Below, in pieces: positions 9,525 to 21,423 of a DNA stretch of 24,451 nt. The DNA comes from Larix sibirica (Eukaryota; Streptophyta; Pinopsida; Pinales; Pinaceae): assembly GCA_004151065.3 (NCBI GenBank), contig NWUY0300014390.1, positions 4,607 to 29,057 on the forward strand, written 5' to 3'. Every line of letters begins with the position of its first letter. Position 1 is the first letter of the stretch. A program made the position numbers and the translations under genes. The notes beneath the pieces were generated by a model, which had not been told where the DNA came from, did no database searches, and saw only the letters and a program-made list of their open reading frames with translations.

Positions 9525-9590
9525 GGTCTAGCTCAGATGGTTGGGAGGACTGGATGTTATCCTCCCCACCAAGATTTAATTCCAATAAAC
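9525..9590 (+). mobile_element. tRNA-like Pol III head, SINE relic candidate (copy A)
   Basis: TAGCTCAGATGG (9529-9540) is a good box A, and GATTTAATTCC (about 9573-9583) a weak box B at tRNA-like spacing. The T-arm cannot be paired, so a working tRNA is unlikely. The downstream extent is uncertain, perhaps to about 9710. The second copy is at 15314-15379. Confidence 0.38.
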
Positions 9591-10249
9591 GATGTGTTGA
9601 ACTTGTAACGGCTTTGAACCCTATGTTGACAAAGCCTCAAGCTTCTGCAGAATCCAATCTACCATGGGCACCATCCTTGGAATGAGAGAAAGTACACAGT
9701 GAATTTCACTAAGATATGTATTTCATGGGAAAAAATCCCAAAAAATCTTATTCTCGATGCTGCTTAGTCCATGCATAAACTGCATAGACCTTTTCCAAAT
9801 CATGTCTATTATACAAATATGTTAATTCACTTGGGCCTTGCCAACTCGGGAAATGGGAAAACACCATGTCTATTGTCACTGCATATCCAAGAACACAAAA
9901 TCAATTCGAAGAGGTTTTGGTTGTCATGGAATGCCTTTCTAATGATGGGCAAATTATTTCTTTGCACAAGAATTAAACAGTGGAATCCAATGACCAAGCT
10001 GTGAAGACATCATATTTGCTGTATCGCATACAGAGGAATGAAATACCTTGTGAAGGATTCATATCCAGCGTTGGGTAATCATTTACATTTCAGCCATCAG
10101 GATAAATCGCAAATATCAAAAGACATGCTTTGATCTCATCAACTGCACTTTTGAGCAAGTATGTCATGCAAACAGAATTCGAGATTACCTCATGTGAACA
10201 TGATTCGACTTTTCAATTTAGATCATATGAAGAAAGCGCTGTTGGACTT
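9591..10249. other. Intergenic DNA, no gene seen (also 15380-16038)
   Basis: A 77-codon open frame at 9771-10004 (+) has no recognisable domain, and its composition looks like chance. Nothing else stands out. Confidence 0.55.
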
Positions 10250-11066
10250 CAGCAATATCATCCCCTCATCTCAGGGGCACGCAAGAAGCTTTGAAATTAA
10301 TGAATAATTGGCAAAATGGTCCAGCAAGCATAATCAATGCCTTTGTTTGAGCAAAGACAATAAAAACAACCACAAAATAATTTTTTCTATGAGCAAAACA
10401 TCCACTTAATCACACATAAGAGATGCTTCTAGCACACACATCTAGAAACCATATGAGACAAGAAAGGCATCATCAACATACTTGATGCAAGGTAACATCA
10501 TTCTTAAGCCCATACAAATGTCAAGGATTCGTAATTGTAGTTCTCTATAAATGAAAAACTCATGTTATTGTTATCCTAGGCCAACAAGGAAAACTACATG
10601 GAAAATATCACTTTAAAAATCAGTATTATTGCATCCAATTTGACTAATACAGGAAGTCATGCAGCAATATCATCCCCTCATCTCATGGGCACGCAAGAAG
10701 CTTTGAAATTAATGAATAATTGGCAAAATGGTCCAGCAATTATAATCAATGCCTTTGTTTGAGCAAAAGACAATAAAAACAATCACTAATTAATGTTTTC
10801 TATGAGCAAAACAATCACTGAATCACACATAAGAGATGCTTCTAGCACACACATCTAGAAACCATATGACAAGAAAGGCATCATCAACATACTCGATCCA
10901 AGGTAACAGGATTCTTAAGCCCATACAAATGTCAAGAATTCGTAATTGTAAATCTCTGTAAGTCAAATGTTATTGTTATCCTAGGACAACAAGGAAAACT
11001 ACATGGAAAATATCACTTTAAAAATCAGTATTATTGCATCCGATTTGACTAATACAGGAAGTCATG
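10250..11066. repeat. Tandem duplication of about 412 bp, two units (copy A)
   Basis: Unit 1 (10250-10661) and unit 2 (10662-11066) both start cagcaatatcatcccctcat and both end aatacaggaagtcatg. They differ by scattered substitutions and small indels, so this is an old tandem duplication. It is repeated at 16039-16855. Confidence 0.95.
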
Positions 11067-12974
11067 CTCCAGATAAGAGTCGAATAGAATAGCACATGTC
11101 GATGACTAAACTCAAGCTGACTGTTAAATTTCAACAGTTTTGATTTTAATATGCTAATTTCCTAATGCAGCGCTACATGAAATTTTCAAGATATTCACAC
11201 TGATGCAAAATTTTGAGAGGCCACTAGTACATATTACTGAAACAAAAATGACCGAGTCAATCACAAGAGCTATCTGATATATTTACCAGTTCGGTAGCAC
11301 TAACAGCAAATAGTAAATGGGAGTTTAGAAATTCCATATTTGACCGTGGAACTAATATAGGCTCAACTCCAAACTATTGTAACCCGCATCTTTGGTTCTG
11401 GATTGAGCATGAACAAAAAAGAGAAATGCTACAACCATGATGAAAGGGGCACAACAACAAAGAATGAAGTCCGTTACGGCGTTACCATATGGATTATGCA
11501 AACTTGTAGAAGTACCAGTAGAACACAAGTACAATTTCATATAAATTAAATGAGTGGAGAGAAAGACACATCGGCAGAACTTAGACATGACACTACCCAG
11601 TGAATTGGAAAAATGTAAATTATGCCGCACTGTCTGAATCGACCAAAACAGCATAATACTTGAAAAAATGAAGATCCTGCACTAAAACAAGCTAGACAGA
11701 AAGAAAACAATCTAAATCTTCTACATAGGCAAATCCCAAATCCCAAATCCCCCTAAGAAAACAACTAATTGGTAGAACCCACAAATCCCAATTACTAGCA
11801 TGGCATCAGCTAATTATGTTTTCAACAGAAAACTTACCTGAATTCAGCGATCAAGTGTAAACACATCCTCTGCCATGCAGTAAATATGAAGGATTTAAAT
11901 TTTCAGAGAAATGAACAGAATGCAGTGAAAAAAGGGCAAGATAAGCTGTGCCCTAGATAAAAATGAAAATCTTTCATAATATGATATATTATTTTGAACA
12001 GGAAAAATGTTATAAATACCATAGATGGACATTTTTCCCATGGTCAGCGACTCAGCCTAACATTTGGTAATCACCGACAATGTTGAATGCCTTATTAACC
12101 ACACTGTCCAAAAGAGAGAACTAGAAAAACAAACTTAAATCTCTTTCTCTATTATTTTTATTATTTCACTATCATAAAAAATAGCAAATATCAGAAAAAA
12201 ACTGTATAAGTGAACCCCTAGAGGCTAGACCCCTGATAAAACAGGAAGTTTTCTGAATTTTGATTTTGTGAAAACAATGAAACCTTAAGCAGAACCATAT
12301 ATAGAAAATATGCTGGGAAAAAAGTCAATAAGAATTAGAAATACCCACAACATACCTGCATTCCTTGATTGGATCATTAACAGAGGAATACAATATTTAC
12401 CAGCATACTCTTGTAAAAAATTTAGACTCTTGAATTCAAACTAAAATATTTCAATGCCTATTATAAAAGAAAACAAGGCATAAAGAAAAGAGATACTAAC
12501 CATGAAACTACCACCTTGAATTAACTTGAAATTTATGCATTCCTCTTCAGAACCTAGTAGTTTTGGACACTGAAGTACTAGAGATAAAACAACAGTCCAT
12601 TATTGTATATAAGCTCTAAAATAAAGTCAACGAAAAGGAATTGAGATTATATATGCATTAAACACCCTCTCTGCTTGGTTGCAATTAAGTTGTTAATAGG
12701 AAAAAAGGATACAAAACCTAAAACCATAGAATCACAAAAGTATATGGAGAAACAAAAACAAAATCTTGCTTGGCCACAAGGTGCGATCTTTAGCTTCAAT
12801 AGCCTGTACCTATTCCAAACAAAGTCTCACTCCCACCCAAATTGGTAGGCAGATTAATTACCACAGAATGCAGTTCTGAGAATTGCCTGTACACTCGACA
12901 TATAACTATCTAGAGTTGCAGCTGAAGCTGGAATTGGAGTAGAATGAGCAGAAAGGCTGTTAGGGATTATACAC
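11067..12974. other. 3' flank of U1-C exon 5, non-coding (also 16856-18763)
   Basis: This lies downstream of the U1-C stop codon on the minus strand and should hold its 3' UTR and poly(A) site, which I could not place. Open frames of 66-101 codons on the minus strand (for example 11352-11654) show no domain or plausible composition. Minus-strand splice-donor-like sequences occur at about 11837 (TTCAG|GTAAGT) and 12354 (TGCAG|GTATGT), so a spliced 3' UTR or a further transcript is possible. Confidence 0.5.
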
Positions 12975-13327
12975 TTAGGAGTTTTGAGTTGTGTAGGTAG
13001 GATTTGGGAGCCCTGCTGATGTACTCTGTTGAGGAAAACTAACTGGGGCAGCTGCATAGTTATAAGTTCCATAAGCTCCACTTGTAGGAATAGAATTTTG
13101 CTGTTGGTTTTGGTACGTACCAGGTGGACCAGAAATAGGTGGAGTAGACATAAGGCCATTAGACATTGGTGATGATGTAGGTGTCGATGGCCTTAGTCCG
13201 GTGGAAACTGGAGGAGTCAGGGTAGGCGGCCTTGGCAAACCATTTGACTGTGATACACCCGGTGGTGATGTAACTGCTGCACCAGGAGGTCTTAACGTCG
13301 GAGACATCCCCATAGATACACCGTACC
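12975..13327 (-). pseudogene. Second copy of U1-C terminal exon (exon 5 only), in copy A
   Basis: Identical to 18764-19116: same acceptor AG, same proline/serine-rich reading frame and same TAA stop. No upstream exon accompanies it, because copy A ends inside intron 4 at 13441. If the duplication is an assembly artefact, this is simply the same exon counted twice. If the duplication were real, it would be an orphan 3' exon that could only be used as an alternative terminal exon of the intact gene about 5.8 kb upstream on the minus strand. Confidence 0.9.
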
Positions 13328-13441
13328 CTGTATAGATACACCATAGATACAGTTATGGTGCATATATCCACTAAGACATGACATATATTCTACAAAAAAT
13401 GAAAATACTGCTAGGAACTAAAAGCATTTCGCCTCTTTCAC

Positions 13442-13442
13442 N
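13442..13442. other. Assembly gap (single N) at the duplication junction
   Basis: A single undetermined base lies exactly between the end of copy A and the start of copy B. Confidence 0.95.
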
Positions 13443-13954
13443 ATGAATTTTTTTAATTACTTTTTATTTTTGATATGAGGCTGTAATCTCCTTCATATCA
13501 TCTCCTTTATTTTTCATATCATCTCCTTCGTATGAGGCTGTAAAACACCTTGCTTCTCTCAATCCAAAAATTACCTCTTTAGATGTTAGATTTCATCAAA
13601 CTTTCCAATATGTTATTAAGGTTTGAATCTGGGTTATCAAAAAGTCTCAATAACATAATTCTTGGAACTCAATGTTACTAGGTTCAATGTCATCAAACTC
13701 TCCGATATCCTTTACCTACCATCTCAAGCAAGTGAGAATAATTCAATGGTCTAGCCCATGTGGTGAGAATTATATATTATTTTCATTACTCTTATTATTT
13801 ATCGTGGCAAATAAACAATGCAAATCGGTAAAAAATTATGGGACTCTTTGTTACTAGGTTCAATGTCATCTCCAATATCCGTTACCTATCATCTCAAGCA
13901 AGTGAGAATAATTCAATGATAGCCCATGGGGTAAGAATTGTATAACCAGTGTTG

Positions 13955-14134
13955 GTCAATGTAAATGCAAATTCGTGTTTGTCACATAGAGGTTGTGATC
14001 AATATTTCTTTCTTTGTCAATGTAAATGCAAAATCGTGTTTGTCACATAGAGGTTGTGATCAATATTTCTTTCTCTGTCAATGTAAATGCAAATTCGTGT
14101 TCGTCACAGAGGTTGTGATCAATATTTCTTTGTT
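13955..14134. repeat. 61-bp minisatellite, three units (copy B)
   Basis: Identical to the array at 8166-8345, including the two-base deletion in the third unit. Confidence 0.93.
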
Positions 14135-14802
14135 TACAACTGACGGCTGCATGTAAAATGTCATCAAACCTTCCGATATGTTTATTACGGTTTGAATCTG
14201 GGTTATCGATAATTCTCAATAACATAATTTTGGGGACTGTGTTATTAACCATGGGAACAGCAACATGTTACTAGGTTCAATGTTATCAAACTCTCCAATA
14301 TGTTATTAAGGTTTGAATCTGGATCATTCAAAATCCTCAATAACAGAATTTTTGGGACCATTTTGCATGGTTCTAATTTAGATTAAAAAAAGCATTAAAG
14401 GGCAAGGCAGGTCAGATGGCCAAGCCTCCAAGCAGGACCTTACACAACCGTTCAGCAATTTGGAGACCAATTTTTTATGAAATTATACCCTCATATTTAT
14501 GTATCCATGGCTTCATCAATGTAACAGAGCATGCAAAATAGCCCAAGAAATTTGAATAACTTCCCTCCTACATTACATACAACTTACCTTTCTCTTCAAC
14601 ATCTAGTGGACTCGACCATTTTTTAGCTGTACCCTTTCTCTTTCAAGGGTAACCAAAGGATACTTAATAGACTTTATGGTACAAAGACTAGTGTTCAAGC
14701 ATCCTCGAGAGATCAGAAACAGGCTTCTGCAAATCCCATCACTCGAAGAGTCCAGGCTAAACCATTGCAGGCGAATTATTCTATAAGATTAATTTTTACA
14801 AT

Positions 14803-15214
14803 TTGGCCTGAAGTAAACTTCAATTTCTCAATTGGGCATGCTTTTCTAGAATTTCAATGTACTTTCCAGCTGACAAATTGGCACTTGAAAATTTTCAGAT
14901 CTCGTCACATATTCCATGTTAAATTCAGCTGATACATTGGCAATTACAACCCCATTTGACCTGACGTAAACTTGAATTTCTCAAATGGGCATGCTCTTCA
15001 ACAATTCCAATGTAATTTTCGGCTGACAAATTGACACTTGGAAACTTTTAGATCTCATCACATATTCCATGTTAAATTCGGCTGATATATTTGGCAATTA
15101 CAACCCCATTTGACCTAAAGTAAACTTGAATTTCTCAAATGGGCATGCTCTTCAACAATTCCAATGTAATTTTCGGCTAACAAATTGGCACTTGGAAACT
15201 TTCAGATCTCATAT
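14803..15214. repeat. Tandem repeat of about 153 bp, 2.7 units (copy B)
   Basis: Same sequence as 9014-9425. Confidence 0.92.
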
Positions 15215-15313
15215 TGGCAATAGAAATTTTCAAATTGGAGAATAATAACACCAACTACATTTTCAATTTAAAAATACACTATAACATAAGCAAAAAATTA
15301 TGACTGTCAGTCA

Positions 15314-15379
15314 GGTCTAGCTCAGATGGTTGGGAGGACTGGATGTTATCCTCCCCACCAAGATTTAATTCCAATAAAC
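15314..15379 (+). mobile_element. tRNA-like Pol III head, SINE relic candidate (copy B)
   Basis: Same sequence as 9525-9590. Confidence 0.38.
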
Positions 15380-16038
15380 GATGTGTTGAACTTGTAACGG
15401 CTTTGAACCCTATGTTGACAAAGCCTCAAGCTTCTGCAGAATCCAATCTACCATGGGCACCATCCTTGGAATGAGAGAAAGTACACAGTGAATTTCACTA
15501 AGATATGTATTTCATGGGAAAAAATCCCAAAAAATCTTATTCTCGATGCTGCTTAGTCCATGCATAAACTGCATAGACCTTTTCCAAATCATGTCTATTA
15601 TACAAATATGTTAATTCACTTGGGCCTTGCCAACTCGGGAAATGGGAAAACACCATGTCTATTGTCACTGCATATCCAAGAACACAAAATCAATTCGAAG
15701 AGGTTTTGGTTGTCATGGAATGCCTTTCTAATGATGGGCAAATTATTTCTTTGCACAAGAATTAAACAGTGGAATCCAATGACCAAGCTGTGAAGACATC
15801 ATATTTGCTGTATCGCATACAGAGGAATGAAATACCTTGTGAAGGATTCATATCCAGCGTTGGGTAATCATTTACATTTCAGCCATCAGGATAAATCGCA
15901 AATATCAAAAGACATGCTTTGATCTCATCAACTGCACTTTTGAGCAAGTATGTCATGCAAACAGAATTCGAGATTACCTCATGTGAACATGATTCGACTT
16001 TTCAATTTAGATCATATGAAGAAAGCGCTGTTGGACTT

Positions 16039-16855
16039 CAGCAATATCATCCCCTCATCTCAGGGGCACGCAAGAAGCTTTGAAATTAATGAATAATTGG
16101 CAAAATGGTCCAGCAAGCATAATCAATGCCTTTGTTTGAGCAAAGACAATAAAAACAACCACAAAATAATTTTTTCTATGAGCAAAACATCCACTTAATC
16201 ACACATAAGAGATGCTTCTAGCACACACATCTAGAAACCATATGAGACAAGAAAGGCATCATCAACATACTTGATGCAAGGTAACATCATTCTTAAGCCC
16301 ATACAAATGTCAAGGATTCGTAATTGTAGTTCTCTATAAATGAAAAACTCATGTTATTGTTATCCTAGGCCAACAAGGAAAACTACATGGAAAATATCAC
16401 TTTAAAAATCAGTATTATTGCATCCAATTTGACTAATACAGGAAGTCATGCAGCAATATCATCCCCTCATCTCATGGGCACGCAAGAAGCTTTGAAATTA
16501 ATGAATAATTGGCAAAATGGTCCAGCAATTATAATCAATGCCTTTGTTTGAGCAAAAGACAATAAAAACAATCACTAATTAATGTTTTCTATGAGCAAAA
16601 CAATCACTGAATCACACATAAGAGATGCTTCTAGCACACACATCTAGAAACCATATGACAAGAAAGGCATCATCAACATACTCGATCCAAGGTAACAGGA
16701 TTCTTAAGCCCATACAAATGTCAAGAATTCGTAATTGTAAATCTCTGTAAGTCAAATGTTATTGTTATCCTAGGACAACAAGGAAAACTACATGGAAAAT
16801 ATCACTTTAAAAATCAGTATTATTGCATCCGATTTGACTAATACAGGAAGTCATG
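16039..16855. repeat. Tandem duplication of about 412 bp, two units (copy B)
   Basis: Same sequence as 10250-11066. Confidence 0.95.
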
Positions 16856-18763
16856 CTCCAGATAAGAGTCGAATAGAATAGCACATGTCGATGACTAAAC
16901 TCAAGCTGACTGTTAAATTTCAACAGTTTTGATTTTAATATGCTAATTTCCTAATGCAGCGCTACATGAAATTTTCAAGATATTCACACTGATGCAAAAT
17001 TTTGAGAGGCCACTAGTACATATTACTGAAACAAAAATGACCGAGTCAATCACAAGAGCTATCTGATATATTTACCAGTTCGGTAGCACTAACAGCAAAT
17101 AGTAAATGGGAGTTTAGAAATTCCATATTTGACCGTGGAACTAATATAGGCTCAACTCCAAACTATTGTAACCCGCATCTTTGGTTCTGGATTGAGCATG
17201 AACAAAAAAGAGAAATGCTACAACCATGATGAAAGGGGCACAACAACAAAGAATGAAGTCCGTTACGGCGTTACCATATGGATTATGCAAACTTGTAGAA
17301 GTACCAGTAGAACACAAGTACAATTTCATATAAATTAAATGAGTGGAGAGAAAGACACATCGGCAGAACTTAGACATGACACTACCCAGTGAATTGGAAA
17401 AATGTAAATTATGCCGCACTGTCTGAATCGACCAAAACAGCATAATACTTGAAAAAATGAAGATCCTGCACTAAAACAAGCTAGACAGAAAGAAAACAAT
17501 CTAAATCTTCTACATAGGCAAATCCCAAATCCCAAATCCCCCTAAGAAAACAACTAATTGGTAGAACCCACAAATCCCAATTACTAGCATGGCATCAGCT
17601 AATTATGTTTTCAACAGAAAACTTACCTGAATTCAGCGATCAAGTGTAAACACATCCTCTGCCATGCAGTAAATATGAAGGATTTAAATTTTCAGAGAAA
17701 TGAACAGAATGCAGTGAAAAAAGGGCAAGATAAGCTGTGCCCTAGATAAAAATGAAAATCTTTCATAATATGATATATTATTTTGAACAGGAAAAATGTT
17801 ATAAATACCATAGATGGACATTTTTCCCATGGTCAGCGACTCAGCCTAACATTTGGTAATCACCGACAATGTTGAATGCCTTATTAACCACACTGTCCAA
17901 AAGAGAGAACTAGAAAAACAAACTTAAATCTCTTTCTCTATTATTTTTATTATTTCACTATCATAAAAAATAGCAAATATCAGAAAAAAACTGTATAAGT
18001 GAACCCCTAGAGGCTAGACCCCTGATAAAACAGGAAGTTTTCTGAATTTTGATTTTGTGAAAACAATGAAACCTTAAGCAGAACCATATATAGAAAATAT
18101 GCTGGGAAAAAAGTCAATAAGAATTAGAAATACCCACAACATACCTGCATTCCTTGATTGGATCATTAACAGAGGAATACAATATTTACCAGCATACTCT
18201 TGTAAAAAATTTAGACTCTTGAATTCAAACTAAAATATTTCAATGCCTATTATAAAAGAAAACAAGGCATAAAGAAAAGAGATACTAACCATGAAACTAC
18301 CACCTTGAATTAACTTGAAATTTATGCATTCCTCTTCAGAACCTAGTAGTTTTGGACACTGAAGTACTAGAGATAAAACAACAGTCCATTATTGTATATA
18401 AGCTCTAAAATAAAGTCAACGAAAAGGAATTGAGATTATATATGCATTAAACACCCTCTCTGCTTGGTTGCAATTAAGTTGTTAATAGGAAAAAAGGATA
18501 CAAAACCTAAAACCATAGAATCACAAAAGTATATGGAGAAACAAAAACAAAATCTTGCTTGGCCACAAGGTGCGATCTTTAGCTTCAATAGCCTGTACCT
18601 ATTCCAAACAAAGTCTCACTCCCACCCAAATTGGTAGGCAGATTAATTACCACAGAATGCAGTTCTGAGAATTGCCTGTACACTCGACATATAACTATCT
18701 AGAGTTGCAGCTGAAGCTGGAATTGGAGTAGAATGAGCAGAAAGGCTGTTAGGGATTATACAC

Positions 18764-21205
18764 TTAGGAGTTTTGAGTTGTGTAGGTAGGATTTGGGAGC
18801 CCTGCTGATGTACTCTGTTGAGGAAAACTAACTGGGGCAGCTGCATAGTTATAAGTTCCATAAGCTCCACTTGTAGGAATAGAATTTTGCTGTTGGTTTT
18901 GGTACGTACCAGGTGGACCAGAAATAGGTGGAGTAGACATAAGGCCATTAGACATTGGTGATGATGTAGGTGTCGATGGCCTTAGTCCGGTGGAAACTGG
19001 AGGAGTCAGGGTAGGCGGCCTTGGCAAACCATTTGACTGTGATACACCCGGTGGTGATGTAACTGCTGCACCAGGAGGTCTTAACGTCGGAGACATCCCC
19101 ATAGATACACCGTACCCTGTATAGATACACCATAGATACAGTTATGGTGCATATATCCACTAAGACATGACATATATTCTACAAAAAATGAAAATACTGC
19201 TAGGAACTAAAAGCATTTCGCCTCTTTCACAGAGCATTAAATGCTAGACATTTTATGCCAGAAAAAATTGCAGAAATATAGCATTGAAGTCTCCGTTATT
19301 ATTAAAAAATTGCCAACTGGCATCATCATGAAATACCTGGAGGACCGGTTGTAGGTCGTGGTAGAACAGGTGGACGAACAGTAGGTAGCAATGGCTGGCC
19401 ATTTGGTAGCTGTGTAGATCCCGGTACAGGCAAAATTGGGGGTGGCAACACAGGAATACGAGGCCTCTGTTGCCCAGCCTGCATAGCAGCAAGATGCTGC
19501 TGAAAAGCAGCACCAACTTGTTGCTGAAAAGCTGCTGTCTGACCAAGATGTTCCTTGACTCTCTGATCTATCAAGCTTTGAGTTTGCTGCTCTTCAAATT
19601 GTTGATAATATGCACGAACATTTGCCTAGAAAGATAGAACTACTATCAGAAAACACTTTTTTCAAAAAACTGGAAATCACTTTTATATTTGAGTTTTGCA
19701 GCTTTGCTATATTGCCTCTGATGGCAAGGATCATACCTTGTGCTTGTACCCTGCATTGTGTTGCTTTCTGACTGAAGGCTGCAAAAATAAATTAAGTGAA
19801 AAAAAATATTAGAAACAGAACAAACCTGCTATGAATTAAATCGAAACAGTTCACCTCGTCATACACTTTAAATATGTGAACTTCCAATATGGACAATAAC
19901 TTAAAATCACATTTAAGATATATTTATCTCTCGCAATACCAGAACCATATTTACAATGAGTAATCCAAAGTTCAGAAAAGAGTAGATGAATCCTTCATAT
20001 CAATGTGCAACACAGGCCTAGATACAAACAATGGAAAACTTAAAGTAACTCACTAAAATGCGTAACATCAACAATTTATGCACATGTTCAAACTAGGTTG
20101 GCCTGCTCCACGTGATAATATCAATGAACAAATCTTCCCAAGGTGCAAGGTGCAACTTGCAAGCTCGTCTTCGACAGATAAACAGTGCCGTCGATGGCAG
20201 TCCCCAGGTTCATGTGGTCTTTGTGGATGAGGTCAAATGTCAGTCCTATATAACTTTGATGGAATAGATACCCTCTCACTCCTGGCTTCATACTAAAAAA
20301 TGATCGTGTTGTAAAGCTGATATCGTATAGGGTTCAACCTTCTCAAGTCAAATGGGGGCTATTGCATTACTGTACACGTATTGCAAGATACAAAATAGAA
20401 ACAGCTGTTGAATCTCCGCAGTTCCAGCTTACGATATACTCATCTTCGTAGGAGTGGTATTGACATTAGGCATAAAGTCCAATACACTACATTTTAAAGC
20501 GTCCAATTACTACAGCCTTCATGGGAAAAAGACAAATAAAGTTCTTGCTTAAGATGCCCGTCGGAATCAAATAACCCAAAAGTAGAATAAACTGCAATAA
20601 GAAATATCATAGCCCGCGGTGTTAACTAAAAACCCTTGAGAGTCTCTTCAAAATGAGTAATTACTTCAAACTTAGCGGAGTAAACATCAATGAACGGCAC
20701 TTGGTTTTAAATGGAGACCCTATTTTGCATTGATATTTTATAAAAACAAACCCTAACATTCATAAGTTTCTGGCTCCAAACAAAAACAGAACTAGCTTCA
20801 TAATGGACTGATCTTAGATATTTTCCTGTTGATGTTGATGTGAACTTAGTTCTAAGAGCTGCTCTTGCGATACTTATTTGTATTGCACAGATTATCCTCA
20901 TTTAATCCCTTGACCTACCTACTTTTGTGACTTGCTTATCTTATTTTACTTATCCCCGAGAAACTGAATAAAAATCTCAAAAAAATAATAAAGACAAAGA
21001 AATAAAAAAGAAGCTTACCGAGTCGTGAGTCAGATAAGTATCGCAATAGTCGCAATAGTACCTTCACAGTAAAACCAACATGTCATCCATCACCGACGAA
21101 TTAAATAACCGATCGCATGAACACAGGGAAAAGACCTGAAATACAAAATAAACCGTAGAGAAATGAAGAGTTAAAAACGTTACATCTTACTGCTTACCTT
21201 GGCAT
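18764..21205 (-). CDS. U1C: U1 small nuclear ribonucleoprotein C (U1-C), five coding exons
   Basis: U1-C is a subunit of the U1 snRNP that stabilises pairing of U1 snRNA with the 5' splice site in the nucleus. Coding exons on the minus strand are 21205-21198, 21061-21019, 19778-19737, 19625-19337 and 19116-18764. All introns are GT-AG, and together they give 244 residues plus TAA. The N-terminus starts MPRYYCDYCDTYLTHDS and contains the U1-type C2H2 zinc finger with Cys6, Cys9, His24 and His30; the YKHK following the finger is also conserved. Next comes the helical AYYQQFEEQQTQSLIDQRVK region with a Gln/Ala-rich helix, then a long Pro/Gly/Ser/Thr-rich tail (about residues 85-244), as in plant U1-C proteins. 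The length is somewhat above the roughly 200 residues usual in flowering plants, and the excess is in the tail. Exon 5 is repeated at 12975-13327. The start is fixed by the conserved MPR N-terminus; exon 1 supplies only 8 coding bases. Confidence 0.96.
19779..21018 (-). other. U1-C intron 2 (1,240 bp)
   Basis: Donor GTAAGC after the Ser17 codon; acceptor TTTTTGCAG before the Pro18 codon. It separates the two Cys ligands from the two His ligands of the zinc finger. A 64-codon open frame at 20707-20901 (minus) shows no domain. No repeats or mobile element were recognised inside. Confidence 0.9.
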
Positions 21206-21423
21206 GATGCCAACCAGAGTATCGATATCTTTCCGATCACCGCTCTTCTGAGTTTTTCCTTCGCCTTAAATCCTATCCGTTTCTGCAAAACCCTTTTTGC
21301 TTCAACAAAGTTACCTTGTTTGCTTCAGCCGGAGAAGGAACTCTATTTGCAGAACCAAGGCTTGCAACCAATTCTCAGAAACTTTCAGCTCTGAAAAGGA
21401 ATAAAATTTTCAGATGCTCGGTG

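Larger units (their letters stand above)
7654..13441. repeat. 5,788-bp direct duplication, copy A
   Basis: Matches 13443-19230 base for base at a constant offset of 5,789 wherever I compared the two. It begins at an atgaattttttt block and ends at the c just before the N at 13442. Copy B begins at the base after that N. Copy A includes only the last exon of the U1-C gene and part of intron 4. An unmerged contig overlap is the most likely explanation. Confidence 0.95.
13443..19230. repeat. 5,788-bp direct duplication, copy B
   Basis: Apparently identical to 7654-13441. Unlike copy A it runs on without a break into the rest of U1-C intron 4 and exons 4 to 1, so copy B carries the correct right-hand context. 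Copy A carries the left-hand context (7412-7660). Confidence 0.95.

Noticed and set aside
9525-9590. A functional tRNA gene
   Set aside because: The box A is good, but the T-arm and acceptor stem cannot be paired.
11352-11746. Minus-strand frames of 100 and 66 codons, rich in Cys and Phe (also 17141-17535)
   Set aside because: No domain, overlapping in different frames, low-complexity hydrophobic composition typical of AT-rich antisense reading.
18643-18948. 101-codon minus-strand frame overlapping U1-C exon 5 (also 12854-13159)
   Set aside because: It is out of frame with the U1-C exon chain, and its N-terminal part is the shifted reading of the proline-rich tail; the rest is 3' UTR.
18764-19102. 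The proline-rich exon 5 as an independent 112-residue gene
   Set aside because: A clean acceptor AG at 19118-19117 with matching phase joins it to exon 4 of U1-C, and the upstream exons encode the expected zinc finger.
20707-20901. 64-codon minus-strand frame inside U1-C intron 2
   Set aside because: No domain and no splice context linking it to the gene.
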